A DNA stretch of 64,000 nt from Lachnospiraceae bacterium UBA3310 (GTDB lineage: Bacteria > Bacillota > Clostridia > Lachnospirales > Lachnospiraceae), in the NCBI GenBank assembly GCA_002361355.1, contig DESQ01000017.1, positions 1-64,000 on the forward strand, written 5' to 3'. Both the position numbers and the translations under genes were made by a program. This document shows, in pieces, positions 5,992 to 15,176 of this stretch; within the stretch, counting starts at the first letter, position 1, and every line of letters begins with the position of its first letter. The notes beneath the pieces were generated by a model. That model was not told the origin of the DNA, made no database searches, and was given only the letters and a program-made list of their open reading frames with translations.

Positions 5992-7044
5992 ATGGCTACA
6001 GCAAAGAAACTCCCATCCGGCTCATGGCGCTGCCAAGTCTACGATTACACGGACGAAAACGGAAAGCGCCACTATAAGTCCTTTACCTCCACCGATCAGA
6101 GCGCAAAAGGAAAACGTGAGGCGGAAAGATTGGCTGCAGACTATGCCGCGGACAAAGAACAAAAGAAACATGGTTCAGATGCAAGCCTGTTCTCTGACCG
6201 CATGGAGAGTTATATCGTCTCTAAGGAGCCCGTGCTCTCTCCTGCCACGACCAGGGGCTACCGTAATATCCAGAAAATACTCCTTCGCGATTATCCTGCA
6301 TTCTGCCGCAAGGAAATCCACGATATCTCTCAGGATGATGTACAGAAAGTGATAAATGACCTGAGCCGCTCAAAATCTCCGAAAACCGTACACAATTACC
6401 ATGGTCTCATATCGTCCGTAATCGGCTCTGATTTAGTCCTTAAGACCTCTATGCCACAAAAGGTACGTCCAGAGCTTTATATCCCCTCTGACGACGAAAT
6501 AAAGGCGTTGGTGGATGCCGTGAGAGATACGGAACTTGAAATTCCTGTGCTCCTCGGCGCTTTCTGTATGATGCGTCGCGGTGAAATATGCGCTCTTACT
6601 CTGAGTGATATACAGGGAGATGTGATACACGTCCACCACTCCCTTGTCCTTGGAACAGACAAAGAATGGCACCTAAAGGCACCTAAGACCGGCAGCTCCG
6701 ACAGGTACATCAGCGCTCCTTCGTTTGTTACCGATAGGATTCGTGAGATAAGGCATATTACTACCCTCAATCCCCACTCTATTACCATCATGTTTCAAAG
6801 AGTGCTCACACGGGCAAATATAGAACATTTCCGTTTCCATGACCTCCGGCACTATTCCGCTTCCATCCGTCACGCTCTTGGTATCCCGGATGCTTACATC
6901 ATGCAAGAAGGCGGCTGGAAAACTGACGCTGTGCTGAAATCGGTATACCGGCACGCCATGAGTGACAGGCAGAAAGAAATGGCTGATCGTGCGAACGCAC
7001 ATTTCTCCAAACTATGCAACACAAAATGCAACACGCAAAAATAA
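5992..7044 (+). CDS. Tyrosine recombinase, phage-type integrase
   Basis: The protein has 350 residues and catalyses site-specific integration and excision of the element. The N-terminal arm-binding region contains GSWRCQVYDYTDENGKRHYK. A core-binding SAM-like domain covers about 65-160. In the catalytic domain Arg is in MMRRGEICALTLSD, the His-x-x-Arg box is FHDLRHYSAS, and the Tyr is in LKSVYRHAMSD after GGWKTD. ATG 5992 has an ideal AAGGAGGATACC. A weak terminator follows at 7046-7071. The gene ends 29 bp from the 3' end of tRNA-Met, the usual place for an integrase next to its attachment site. The second attachment site would lie left of the window. Confidence 0.93.
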   Translation: MATAKKLPSGSWRCQVYDYTDENGKRHYKSFTSTDQSAKGKREAERLAADYAADKEQKKHGSDASLFSDRMESYIVSKEPVLSPATTRGYRNIQKILLRDYPAFCRKEIHDISQDDVQKVINDLSRSKSPKTVHNYHGLISSVIGSDLVLKTSMPQKVRPELYIPSDDEIKALVDAVRDTELEIPVLLGAFCMMRRGEICALTLSDIQGDVIHVHHSLVLGTDKEWHLKAPKTGSSDRYISAPSFVTDRIREIRHITTLNPHSITIMFQRVLTRANIEHFRFHDLRHYSASIRHALGIPDAYIMQEGGWKTDAVLKSVYRHAMSDRQKEMADRANAHFSKLCNTKCNTQK

Positions 7045-7045
7045 A

Positions 7046-7071
7046 ACACCGCATTTCTGCGATGTTTTTAA
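7046..7071 (+). terminator. Integrase terminator
   Basis: AACACCGCA-TTTC-TGCGATGTT folds as a stem with one mismatch and is followed by TTTT. It lies immediately after the integrase stop and before the tRNA 3' end. Confidence 0.55.
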
Positions 7072-7072
7072 G

Positions 7073-7146
7073 TAGCGAGAGGGGGATTTGAACCCTCGAC
7101 ACTACGGGTATGAACCGTATGCTCTAGCCAACTGAGCTATCTCGCC
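7073..7146 (-). tRNA. tRNA-Met (CAT), elongator
   Basis: The reverse strand folds as a 74-nt cloverleaf. The acceptor pairs GGCGAGA with TCTCGCT (one G-T end pair), with discriminator A at 7073. The anticodon stem is TACGG/CCGTA and the loop TTCATAC gives anticodon CAT. The T-loop is GTTCAAATC. The anticodon stem lacks the three G-C pairs of initiators, so it is elongator tRNA-Met. CCA is not encoded. Its 3' end abuts the integrase gene and is the likely attachment site of the element. Confidence 0.92.
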
Positions 7147-7182
7147 ATAAATTATGAGGAAGCCGTTCCCGACTCCTTAAAA

Positions 7183-7255
7183 TGGGGCCTATAGGGCTCG
7201 AACCTATGACCCTCTGCTTGTAAGGCAGATGCTCTCCCAGCTGAGCTAAGACCCC
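7183..7255 (-). tRNA. tRNA-Val (TAC)
   Basis: A 73-nt cloverleaf on the minus strand. The acceptor pairs GGGGTCT with AGGCCCC. The anticodon loop CTTACAA gives anticodon TAC for valine; the T-loop is GTTCGAGCC. It lies 36 bp upstream of tRNA-Met on the same strand, so both are probably processed from one transcript. Confidence 0.93.
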
Positions 7256-7329
7256 GTTTATTAGCGGGCTGTTCACACAACCCGCTCTGCTAGTATACAA
7301 TTTATTGTCACTGCTTGTCAAGTACTTTT

Positions 7330-9123
7330 TTACATTCTCTCCGGCGCCGAAAAACCCAGCAGGTCAATACATGTCTCCAACACATCCCTGGTCAATAAGA
7401 GCAGCGCAATCCATCCTGCTTTTTTGTCCGCATCCTCCTCTGTGAGAATCTTCGTCTCATGATAAAAATGGTTGAACGCATTGGCCAGATCATAGATATA
7501 GGCACAGATCCTGTGGGGCGCGATCTCCTCGCAGGCTGTCTCCATCATGGCATTGAACTTAGTCAGTTCCAGCATCAGGCCCTTCTCGGCATCATTTGCA
7601 GCCTCGGAGATGACTGTTTCAGTCAATTTTCCTCCCTGTTCCTCATATTTGCCAAGAATTGACTTGATTCGTACAATCGTGTAAAGAATATAGGGGCCGG
7701 TATCTCCCTCGAAAGAAGTGAACCTGTCCATGTCAAAAATATAGTCCTTGGAAGCCTGGTTGGAGAGATCTCCATACTTGATCGCCGCCAGTCCGACGAT
7801 CTTCGCCGTCTCCTGTGCCTGCGCTGTATCCACCTCGTATCCCTTTGTCTCCGCATTCTCCTGAATCTTGCGGATCATCTCCTCGTCGATCTCGCGGATC
7901 AGATTCTCCAGACGCATCACGCCGCCTTCCCTTGTCTTGAACGGTTTGCCGTCCTTCCCGTTCATGGTGCCGAAACCGATATGCACAAGCTCCGTTTCAT
8001 CATTGACCAGTTTGGTTTTTCTCGCGCAGCGGAAAACCTGCTCAAAATACAAATCCTGTCTCTTATCGGTCAGATAAATCATCTCGTCCGGATGATAGTT
8101 TTCCATACGATCCATAATGGTCGCCAGATCCGTCGTGTTGTAGAGGGATGCCCCGTCAGATTTTAAAATCATGCAGGGCGGCACTTCCTTCGTGTCCGTC
8201 TCCTCCTTCACATCCACCACCAGTGCGCCGTCACTCTCATAGGCATAGCCGCCTTTTTTCATCATTTCCACCATACCGGGAATAATATCATGCACGTCGG
8301 ATTCCCCCTTCCAGAGGTCAAACTCCACGTTCAGGTTTTTATAATTCTTCTTTAAATCCGTCACCGACACGGCAATGATGTGATCCCACAGCGCCCGATA
8401 CCCGCGCACACCGCTCTGCAGCTTGTAGGTCGCCTCCATGGCATCGGCTTTGTACGCCTCATCCTCCTTGGACTTAGCGCTGGCGGTTGGATAAATTTCC
8501 TCCAGTTCCGATATGGTAAAGGGCGCTTCGGCCGGATACTCCCCCTCGTAGGAATCGTCAAAATAGATCAGATCAGGCTGCCTCTTTTGCAGTTCCGTAA
8601 TGATGAGTCCCATCTGCAGACCCCAGTCGCCCAGATGAATGTCCCCGATCACCTCATGCCCCGCATAGCGGCAGATTCTCTTAATGCTCTCACCGATGAT
8701 CGCCGAGCGCAGATGTCCCACATGGAGCGGTTTCGCCACATTTGGGCCACCGTAATCAATAATGATTTTCTTTGACTTCTCCGGTTTCGCCAGTCCGAAC
8801 TTCTCACTTTCACACATCCCCCGCAGATAATCCCTGACGAATGACTCTCTTACTTTCATATTCAAAAAGCCCGGCGCCACAGCCGACACTTCTGCCAAAA
8901 CACTGCTCCCCGTCAGCTTCTGTGCCACGTCCTGCGCAATCATAAGCGGGGCTTTGTGATATTTCTTCGCCCCCGCCATCGCGCCGTTACACTGGTATTC
9001 GCACAGATCCGGGCGGTTGGAGAGGGTCACCCTGCCAAGTTCCGCGTCATACCCTGCCTCCTCGAAAGCCTTCTTCATTTCCTCTGAAATCAAATCCAAT
9101 ATTTTCTGCATTCTTATTTCCAT
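7330..9123 (-). CDS. argS: Arginyl-tRNA synthetase
   Basis: Class I aminoacyl-tRNA synthetase charging tRNA-Arg in the cytosol. The N-terminal 110 residues match the ArgRS-specific Add1 tRNA-binding domain. The HIGH motif appears as LHVGHLRSAIIGES after DYGGPNVAKP. In place of KMSKS the sequence has GKPFKTREGG, as in many bacterial ArgRS. The C-terminal DALR anticodon-binding domain (about 470-597) ends in DLLGFSAPERM. It has 597 residues, slightly long for the family, with no breaks. The start is ATG 9123 (RBS GGAAAGG) or the in-frame ATG at 9111. Its position next to tRNA genes appears incidental. Confidence 0.96.
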   Translation of the reverse strand: MEIRMQKILDLISEEMKKAFEEAGYDAELGRVTLSNRPDLCEYQCNGAMAGAKKYHKAPLMIAQDVAQKLTGSSVLAEVSAVAPGFLNMKVRESFVRDYLRGMCESEKFGLAKPEKSKKIIIDYGGPNVAKPLHVGHLRSAIIGESIKRICRYAGHEVIGDIHLGDWGLQMGLIITELQKRQPDLIYFDDSYEGEYPAEAPFTISELEEIYPTASAKSKEDEAYKADAMEATYKLQSGVRGYRALWDHIIAVSVTDLKKNYKNLNVEFDLWKGESDVHDIIPGMVEMMKKGGYAYESDGALVVDVKEETDTKEVPPCMILKSDGASLYNTTDLATIMDRMENYHPDEMIYLTDKRQDLYFEQVFRCARKTKLVNDETELVHIGFGTMNGKDGKPFKTREGGVMRLENLIREIDEEMIRKIQENAETKGYEVDTAQAQETAKIVGLAAIKYGDLSNQASKDYIFDMDRFTSFEGDTGPYILYTIVRIKSILGKYEEQGGKLTETVISEAANDAEKGLMLELTKFNAMMETACEEIAPHRICAYIYDLANAFNHFYHETKILTEEDADKKAGWIALLLLTRDVLETCIDLLGFSAPERM

Positions 9124-9229
9124 GCCTTTCCGTGTTTTACTTCTTCTTCATCGCACAATCAGGGCCATTTCCCATTTCTTTCCAGTATATCCATTTCCGC
9201 TTTCAAAAGCAATACGCATATCGCGTCGC

Positions 9230-9871
9230 TCACTGTCTGCGCGAGTACACACACCCGCAGTAATTCTGCCGGTACAGGTCGTACTCCTTCGACAGCTCGA
9301 TCGAGCGCTTGTAGCCGTCCCGCTTCTTAAAATCCGAGGGAAGCCATGCCACCCCCTGCTCCCGTGCCAGCTTCTCACCAATCTCATTTAACTTCGCGGC
9401 ATTTTTCAACGGGCTGATGGAAAGGGTCGTTGTGAAATAATCATAATTTCCTGCACGCGCCCGCTTCGCCGTCTCCGAAAGCCTGAGCGCATAGCAGGCA
9501 AAGCACCGCTCGCCGCCCTCAGGGCAGTCCTCCAGTCCCTTAGCGATCTCAAAAAAGCGGTTCGGCTCGTAATCACCCTCAACAATCCCGATGGGATACC
9601 CCGGCTTCTCCTGCCCCGCCGCCATTTCATTGTAAGCCGCAATCAGCCGCTTCTGCTCTGCCACCCGCTTACAGTACTCCTCATCCGCGGTAATATTGGG
9701 ATTATAATAAAAGACGGTGATTTTAAAATAGTTGCGCAGATATTCCAGCACATAGCTGCTGCATGGCGCACAGCAACTATGAAGAAAAAGCGTCGGCGCG
9801 CTTTGTTTCTCCGCACCGATGCTCTCTATGATTTTATCCAGTTCTTTCTGATAATTTCTGATTACGCTCAT
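9230..9871 (-). CDS. queH: Epoxyqueuosine reductase QueH
   Basis: The protein has 213 residues and carries out the last step of queuosine synthesis in tRNA, reducing epoxyqueuosine, as the non-orthologous replacement of QueG. The metal/cluster-binding cysteines are all present: HSCCAPCSSY (about 32-41), ERCFACYALRL (about 122) and YCGCVYS near the end. The pattern TTTLSISPLKN is also family-typical. It lies 105 bp after carB on the same strand, separated by two stem-loops. The start ATG 9871 is natural. Confidence 0.9.
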   Translation of the reverse strand: MSVIRNYQKELDKIIESIGAEKQSAPTLFLHSCCAPCSSYVLEYLRNYFKITVFYYNPNITADEEYCKRVAEQKRLIAAYNEMAAGQEKPGYPIGIVEGDYEPNRFFEIAKGLEDCPEGGERCFACYALRLSETAKRARAGNYDYFTTTLSISPLKNAAKLNEIGEKLAREQGVAWLPSDFKKRDGYKRSIELSKEYDLYRQNYCGCVYSRRQ

Positions 9872-9886
9872 ACGTCATACCTACAC

Positions 9887-9982
9887 GGAGAATGCCTGTA
9901 TTTCGGGCATTCTCCCGGGTGAAACTTAGAAGTTCTCCGCGAAACAGCTCTTGCTGTGAGTGGCTAGAACTTCTTTTCACCC
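9887..9982 (-). terminator. Two stem-loops between carB and queH
   Basis: Reading leftward, the first hairpin has long arms GGTGAAA-AGAAGTTCT and AGAACTTCT-AAGTTTCACC (9917-9982). It encloses CAGCAAGAGCTG and overlaps the carB stop. The second, GGAGAATGCC/GGGCATTCTCC (9887-9915), follows directly. Neither has a U-tract, so this may be an RNA-stabilising or processing structure rather than a simple terminator. Confidence 0.5.
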
Positions 9983-12900
9983 TGTCCCCCGCCTGGCAAT
10001 CCCCGCAATATCCACAAGCCCAAGTTCTCCCTGCGACGCCGCGTTCTCCAGACTGGTCACAAGGGCTGTGGCGGTATCCATCGCCGTGATACAGTTGACG
10101 CCTGTCTCGATGGAGGTTCTGCGGATCAAAAAGCCGTCCCTGCTCTTATCCCGCCCCTGGGTCGGTGTGTCGATCACCAGGTCAATCTTGTGTCCCAGAA
10201 TCAAGTCCATGACCGTAGGCGATTCCTGATGAATCTTATTGACCTTTCTCGCCTTGACGCCCGCCTCATTTAACGCCGCAGCGGTGCTTCTGGTCGCATA
10301 GATAATATAGCCCAGCTTCTCAAAGCGGCGCGCCACCTCAATCGCCTCACCCTTATCCGCATCCTTCACGGTGATAATCATCTGCTTGTGCCTGGGCAGA
10401 TTGACGCCCGCGCCCAGAAATGCCTTGTAGAGCGCCTCGTTGAAGGTCTTTGCGATGCCCAGGCACTCACCCGTGGACTTCATCTCCGGCCCCAGGCTGA
10501 TCTCTGCGCCGCGAATCTTCTCAAAGGAGAACACCGGCATTTTAACGGCAAAATAATCCGCCGCCGGCTGTAAACCGGGCTCGTAGCCCAGATCCCGTAT
10601 CTTCTTTCCGATAATCACCTCCGTGGCAAGATCCACGATGGGAATCCCCGTCACCTTGCTGATATAGGGAACGGTACGGGAGGAACGGGGATTGACCTCG
10701 ATCACATACACCTCGTCTCCCATGGCAATAAACTGAATGTTGATCAGACCGATCACATGGAGCGCTTTTGCAAGCCGTCTCGAGTACTCCGCAATGATCT
10801 CTTTCACCTTCTCGCTGACCGTAGGCGCAGGATAGACGGAAATGCTGTCGCCGGAATGCACGCCCGTCCGCTCGATGTGCTCCATGATGCCCGGAATCAG
10901 GATATCCGTGCCGTCGCAAACCGCATCCACCTCCAGCTCCTTGCCCTGCAAATATTTATCCACCAGAATCGGATGATCCTGCTCGTAGCGGTTGATCACC
11001 GCCATAAATTCCTCTATCTCTGTATCGGAAATCGCGATCTGCATGCCCTGGCCGCCCAGCACATAGGAAGGCCGCACCAACACAGGGTAGCCAAGCCTGT
11101 TCGCTACCTCCTTCGCCTCCTCGGCGGTGTAGACCGTGCCGCCTGCTGCCCTCGGAATCTGCGTCTCCTCCAGGATTTTATCGAAAAGCTCGCGGTCTTC
11201 CGCGGCGTCCACATCCTCCGCCTTCGTGCCAAGAATCGGCACGCCCATCTTCATCAGGCTCTCCGTCAGCTTGATGGCGGTCTGTCCGCCGAACTGTACC
11301 ACCGCGCCGTCAGGCTTTTCCACATTGACAATATTTTCCACATCCTCCGGTGTCAGGGGCTCAAAGTAAAGCTTATCCGCAATGTCAAAGTCCGTGCTCA
11401 CCGTCTCCGGATTGTTGTTGATGATAATAGTCTCGTATCCCTCTCTGGCAAAGGCCCAGGTGGCATGCACGGAACAGTAATCGAACTCGATGCCCTGCCC
11501 GATGCGGATGGGGCCGGAACCGAGCACCAGCACCTTCTTCTTCGGGTGCGTCTCCACCACCTCCGTCTCTGAGCCGAACACGGAATAATAGTAGGGCGTG
11601 CTTGCCTCGAACTCCGCCGCGCAGGTATCCACCATCTTAAATGCCGCCACAATGCCGTTTTCATAGCGCATCTGCCTGATTTCTTCTTCCATCTTACCCG
11701 TAAGCCTTGCGATTACATTGTCAGGGAACTCCATCCGCTTCGCCTCTTTTAAGAGTTCCACTGTAAGCGGCCCTTTTTCCAGTGCCGCCTCCATCTCCGT
11801 CAAAATTGCAATCTTATCAATAAACCAGCGATCCACCATGGTGATCTCGTGAATGGTGTCGTAGTCCACGCCCTTGCGGATCGCCTCCGCGATGATATAA
11901 ATTCTCTGGTCGTCCACAATCCGCATGCGCTCCAACAGTTCCTCCGCGGAAAGCGCCGAGAAATCATAGCTGCGCAGGCAGTCCACATGCTGTTCCAGCG
12001 AGCGGATCGCTTTCATCAGCGCGCCTTCAAAATTGTTGGCAATACTCATAACCTCGCCCGTCGCCTTCATCTGGGTGGTGAGCGTGCGCTTCGCCGTAAT
12101 AAACTTATCGAAGGGGAGTCTGGGTATCTTCACCACACAGTAATCCAGTGTGGGCTCGAAGCTGGCGTAGGTCTTTCCTGTAATCGCATTCTTAATCTCG
12201 TCCAGGGTGTAGCCCAGCGCAATCTTCGCCGCCACCTTGGCGATCGGATAGCCCGTGGCCTTACTTGCCAGCGCGGAGGAACGGCTCACACGGGGGTTTA
12301 CCTCGATCACGCAGTACTCGAAACTTTCGGGATGGAGCGCAAACTGCACGTTACAGCCGCCCGTAATCTCCAGCTCGTTGATGATATTGAGGGCGGAGCT
12401 GCGTAACATCTGGTACTCCTTATCCCCCAGCGTCTGGGAGGGCGCAACCACAATGCTGTCACCTGTATGCACACCCACCGGGTCGATGTTTTCCATGTTG
12501 CAGACGGTGATACAGTTGCCCGCACTGTCCCGCATCACTTCGTACTCGATCTCTTTCCATCCCGCGATGCAGCGCTCCACCAGCACCTGCCCCACGCGGG
12601 AAAGGCGAAGGCCGTTTGCCAGAATCTCTTCCAATTCCGCCTGATTGTGGGCGATGCCGCCGCCGGAACCGCCCAGTGTGTAAGCGGGGCGAAGCACCAC
12701 CGGATAGCCGATTTCTCTGGCAAAGGCGACGCCGTCCTCAATGTTTTCCACCACAAGGGACGGCGCGCATGGCTCCCCGATTTTCTCCATAGTCTCCTTA
12801 AACTCCAGACGATCCTCCGCCTTGCGGATAGTCTTCGCCGTGGTGCCAAGAAGCGTCACGCCATGGGCTGACAGAAATCCCGACTCGTCCAGCTCCATTC

Positions 12901-13195
12901 CCAGATTCAGACCCGCCTGCCCGCCCATGTTGGGAAGCAGGGAATCCGGTTTTTCTTTCAGGATAATCTGTTCCAGCACTTTCGCCGTCAGGGGCTCGAT
13001 ATACACTTTATCTGCAATGTCGCCGTCCGTCATGATGGTGGCAGGGTTGGAGTTTACCAGAATCACCTCCATGCCCTCCTCTTTGAGCGAGCGGCACGCC
13101 TGCGTTCCCGCATAGTCAAACTCCGCCGCCTGTCCGATCACAATCGGGCCGGAACCGATCACTAATACTCTCTTTACATTCGGATTTTTAGGCAT
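9977..13195 (-). CDS. carB: Carbamoyl-phosphate synthase large chain
   Basis: The protein has 1072 residues and makes carbamoyl phosphate from ammonia, bicarbonate and two ATP for arginine and pyrimidine synthesis. Two homologous ATP-grasp halves are seen: RVLVIGSGPIVIGQAAEFDY at the start and KVLVLGSGPIRIGQGIEFDY near residue 555. Each is followed by the G-rich loops GGSGGGIA and GGQGMQIA and by the EVNPR motifs. The C-terminal MGS-like allosteric domain runs from about 935. It directly follows carA (30 bp), forming a carAB operon; the small subunit supplies ammonia through the interdomain tunnel. Confidence 0.97.
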   Translation of the reverse strand: MPKNPNVKRVLVIGSGPIVIGQAAEFDYAGTQACRSLKEEGMEVILVNSNPATIMTDGDIADKVYIEPLTAKVLEQIILKEKPDSLLPNMGGQAGLNLGMELDESGFLSAHGVTLLGTTAKTIRKAEDRLEFKETMEKIGEPCAPSLVVENIEDGVAFAREIGYPVVLRPAYTLGGSGGGIAHNQAELEEILANGLRLSRVGQVLVERCIAGWKEIEYEVMRDSAGNCITVCNMENIDPVGVHTGDSIVVAPSQTLGDKEYQMLRSSALNIINELEITGGCNVQFALHPESFEYCVIEVNPRVSRSSALASKATGYPIAKVAAKIALGYTLDEIKNAITGKTYASFEPTLDYCVVKIPRLPFDKFITAKRTLTTQMKATGEVMSIANNFEGALMKAIRSLEQHVDCLRSYDFSALSAEELLERMRIVDDQRIYIIAEAIRKGVDYDTIHEITMVDRWFIDKIAILTEMEAALEKGPLTVELLKEAKRMEFPDNVIARLTGKMEEEIRQMRYENGIVAAFKMVDTCAAEFEASTPYYYSVFGSETEVVETHPKKKVLVLGSGPIRIGQGIEFDYCSVHATWAFAREGYETIIINNNPETVSTDFDIADKLYFEPLTPEDVENIVNVEKPDGAVVQFGGQTAIKLTESLMKMGVPILGTKAEDVDAAEDRELFDKILEETQIPRAAGGTVYTAEEAKEVANRLGYPVLVRPSYVLGGQGMQIAISDTEIEEFMAVINRYEQDHPILVDKYLQGKELEVDAVCDGTDILIPGIMEHIERTGVHSGDSISVYPAPTVSEKVKEIIAEYSRRLAKALHVIGLINIQFIAMGDEVYVIEVNPRSSRTVPYISKVTGIPIVDLATEVIIGKKIRDLGYEPGLQPAADYFAVKMPVFSFEKIRGAEISLGPEMKSTGECLGIAKTFNEALYKAFLGAGVNLPRHKQMIITVKDADKGEAIEVARRFEKLGYIIYATRSTAAALNEAGVKARKVNKIHQESPTVMDLILGHKIDLVIDTPTQGRDKSRDGFLIRRTSIETGVNCITAMDTATALVTSLENAASQGELGLVDIAGIARRGTG

Positions 13196-13225
13196 CTTAC
13201 ATCCTCCGTTATCTGTTAAATGACC

Positions 13226-14317
13226 TTATGCTCGCATCATCTCTATAAACCTGTCGAACAGGAATCCGGAATCCTGCGGCCCGGGACATGCCTCGGGGTG
13301 GAACTGCACCGTAAAAATGTTCTTCCCCGTGTAGGAAAGTCCCTCGTTGGTACCATCGTTGACATTGATGAAAGCCGGCGTCGCCACCTTCTCATCCAGC
13401 TTGTCCATGTCCACTACATAACCGTGATTCTGGGACGAAATGTAAACCCTGCCCGTGGCCAGATCCTTTACCGGATGATTGCCGCCGCGGTGGCCATATT
13501 TCATCTTAAAGGTGTCAGCGCCCGTCGCCAGCGCCATGAGCTGGTGACCCAGGCAGATCGCAAAAATCGGCGTGTCGGACTCATATAATTTACGGATTTC
13601 TTCTATCATAGCCGTGCATTCCTTCGGGTCTCCCGGCCCGTTACTGAGCATAATGCCGTCGGGTTTATCCCCGAGAATCTCCGCCGCCGCAGTCTTTGCC
13701 GGATAAACCGTCACCTCGCAGCCCCGCGCCGCAAGGGATTTTGCGATGTTCCTCTTCATCCCCAGATCAAGGAGCGCCACCCGCAATCCCGCTCCACTCT
13801 CAGAGAGCGCGCCCGTCGCCGCAACCGTATATTTTCTGACGCAGCTTACCCGCTCCACAACCTTGCCTGTCGTATATGCTTTTAATCGGGGAATAATTTG
13901 TTCCAGATCATAGTTTTCATCGGTCGTGATCATACCGTTCATAGTACCTTTTTCACGAAGGATTCTGGTGAGGGCTCTGGTGTCGATCCCGGCGATACCC
14001 GGCACACCATGTTCCTCTAAGAATTGTTGAATGGAAATGTTACATCTGAAATTACTGGGAATCCGCGATAGCTCCCGCACGATAAAACCGTCCGGCCACG
14101 GCCTTTTCGATTCCATGTCCTCCAGACATATCCCGTAATTGCCAATCAGCGGATAGGTCATACACACTGCCTGTCCCGCATAGGACGGATCCGTCAGCAC
14201 TTCCAGATAACCCGCCATCGAGGTATTAAAAACAATCTCGCTGACAATCTCCTTCTGCGCCCCTATGTGACTGCCCTCAAACACCGTGCCATCTTCCAAA
14301 ATTAAGAATGATTTCAT
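13226..14317 (-). CDS. carA: Carbamoyl-phosphate synthase small chain (glutaminase)
   Basis: The protein has 363 residues from ATG 14317 (MKSFLILEDGTVFEG), preceded by GGGAGAAATGGGAAGC. The frame is open to 14419, but the added N-terminus overlaps trpA and has no family counterpart. The N-terminal half is the carA-specific domain (VFNTSMAGYLEVLTDPSYAG). The class I glutamine amidotransferase part has the nucleophile Cys in FAICLGHQLMALATG. The His of the triad is in VQFHPEACPGP. It precedes carB. A stem-loop separates it from trpA, so carAB may be partly read through from the trp operon. Confidence 0.96.
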   Translation of the reverse strand: MKSFLILEDGTVFEGSHIGAQKEIVSEIVFNTSMAGYLEVLTDPSYAGQAVCMTYPLIGNYGICLEDMESKRPWPDGFIVRELSRIPSNFRCNISIQQFLEEHGVPGIAGIDTRALTRILREKGTMNGMITTDENYDLEQIIPRLKAYTTGKVVERVSCVRKYTVAATGALSESGAGLRVALLDLGMKRNIAKSLAARGCEVTVYPAKTAAAEILGDKPDGIMLSNGPGDPKECTAMIEEIRKLYESDTPIFAICLGHQLMALATGADTFKMKYGHRGGNHPVKDLATGRVYISSQNHGYVVDMDKLDEKVATPAFINVNDGTNEGLSYTGKNIFTVQFHPEACPGPQDSGFLFDRFIEMMRA

Positions 14318-14348
14318 GCTTCCCATTTCTCCCGTAATATTTACGCCA

Positions 14349-14390
14349 CAATATAATGTAGGCGGGGTCTTCTGACCACCGCCTATTGTA
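14349..14390 (-). terminator. Stem-loop between trpA and carA
   Basis: The arms AGGCGG...CCGCCT, extended by CAATA/TATTG, form a strong hairpin just after the trpA stop and 32 bp before the carA start. There is no clear T-run (ACATTATATTG follows), so termination is likely incomplete. Confidence 0.45.
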
Positions 14391-15176
14391 TCATATGAGG
14401 GATACCGCTTCAAGTGCATCCTTCATTTTTCTCACATACGCGCCCACATGTTCCGGCGCCTCCTTCCCGTACTGCCCGATCAGCTTCACAATCGCCGAGC
14501 CCACGATCGCGCCGTCGGAAATCTCCGCCATCTTCTTCGCCTGTTCGGGTGTGGAAATACCGAATCCGATCGCACAGGGAATATCCGTGTTTTGCCTGAC
14601 CACTTCCACAATCGACTTTAAATCCGTCTTAATCTCGCTTCTCGTTCCCGTCACACCGAGACTTGACACAATATAAAGAAACCCTTCCGCCTCCTTCGCA
14701 ATCATGGCAATGCGGTTCTCGGAGGTCGGCGCGATCAGGGAAATCAGATCTATGCCGTATTTGTGAGCGACCGGTAAAAACTCCTCCTTCTCCTCATAGG
14801 GCAGGTCTGGCAGGATGACGCCGTCCATCCCGATCTCCTTACATGCCCCGAAAAACCGCTCCGCCCCGTAGGAGAACACCACATTGGCGTAAGTCATAAA
14901 CACCATCGGCACGCCCACGTCTTTTCTGAGTTCTCTTACCATGTCAAATATCTTATCAGTTGTGACTCCTCCGGTCAATGCCCGCAGATTGGCTCCCTGA
15001 ATGACCGGGCCCTCCGCCGTCGGGTCGGAAAAGGGAATCCCCAGTTCAATCAGATCCGCCCCGTTTTCCACCGCCGCACGCACGCATGCGGCAGTGGTGG
15101 AAAGATCCGGGTCTCCACAGGTAACAAAGGCAATAAAGGCCTTCCCGTTTTCAAAAGCTCCTCCTATTTTACTCAT
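14391..15176 (-). CDS. trpA: Tryptophan synthase alpha chain
   Basis: The protein has 261 residues and cleaves indole-glycerol phosphate to indole and glyceraldehyde 3-phosphate. The family motifs are seen: LIELGIPFSDPTAEGPVIQG carries the catalytic Glu and Asp region, GVILPDLPYEE follows, and the phosphate loop lies in FGISTPEQAKK. ATG 15176 (GGGGAGGATATTC) overlaps the trpB stop by 8 bp, so the two are translationally coupled. The ATG-containing extension to 15203 lies inside trpB and is not used. Confidence 0.96.
   Translation of the reverse strand: MSKIGGAFENGKAFIAFVTCGDPDLSTTAACVRAAVENGADLIELGIPFSDPTAEGPVIQGANLRALTGGVTTDKIFDMVRELRKDVGVPMVFMTYANVVFSYGAERFFGACKEIGMDGVILPDLPYEEKEEFLPVAHKYGIDLISLIAPTSENRIAMIAKEAEGFLYIVSSLGVTGTRSEIKTDLKSIVEVVRQNTDIPCAIGFGISTPEQAKKMAEISDGAIVGSAIVKLIGQYGKEAPEHVGAYVRKMKDALEAVSLI

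Noticed and set aside
9148..9387. Arg-rich ORF of 79 residues
   Set aside because: It is an out-of-frame shadow of queH and its downstream region without a ribosome-binding site.
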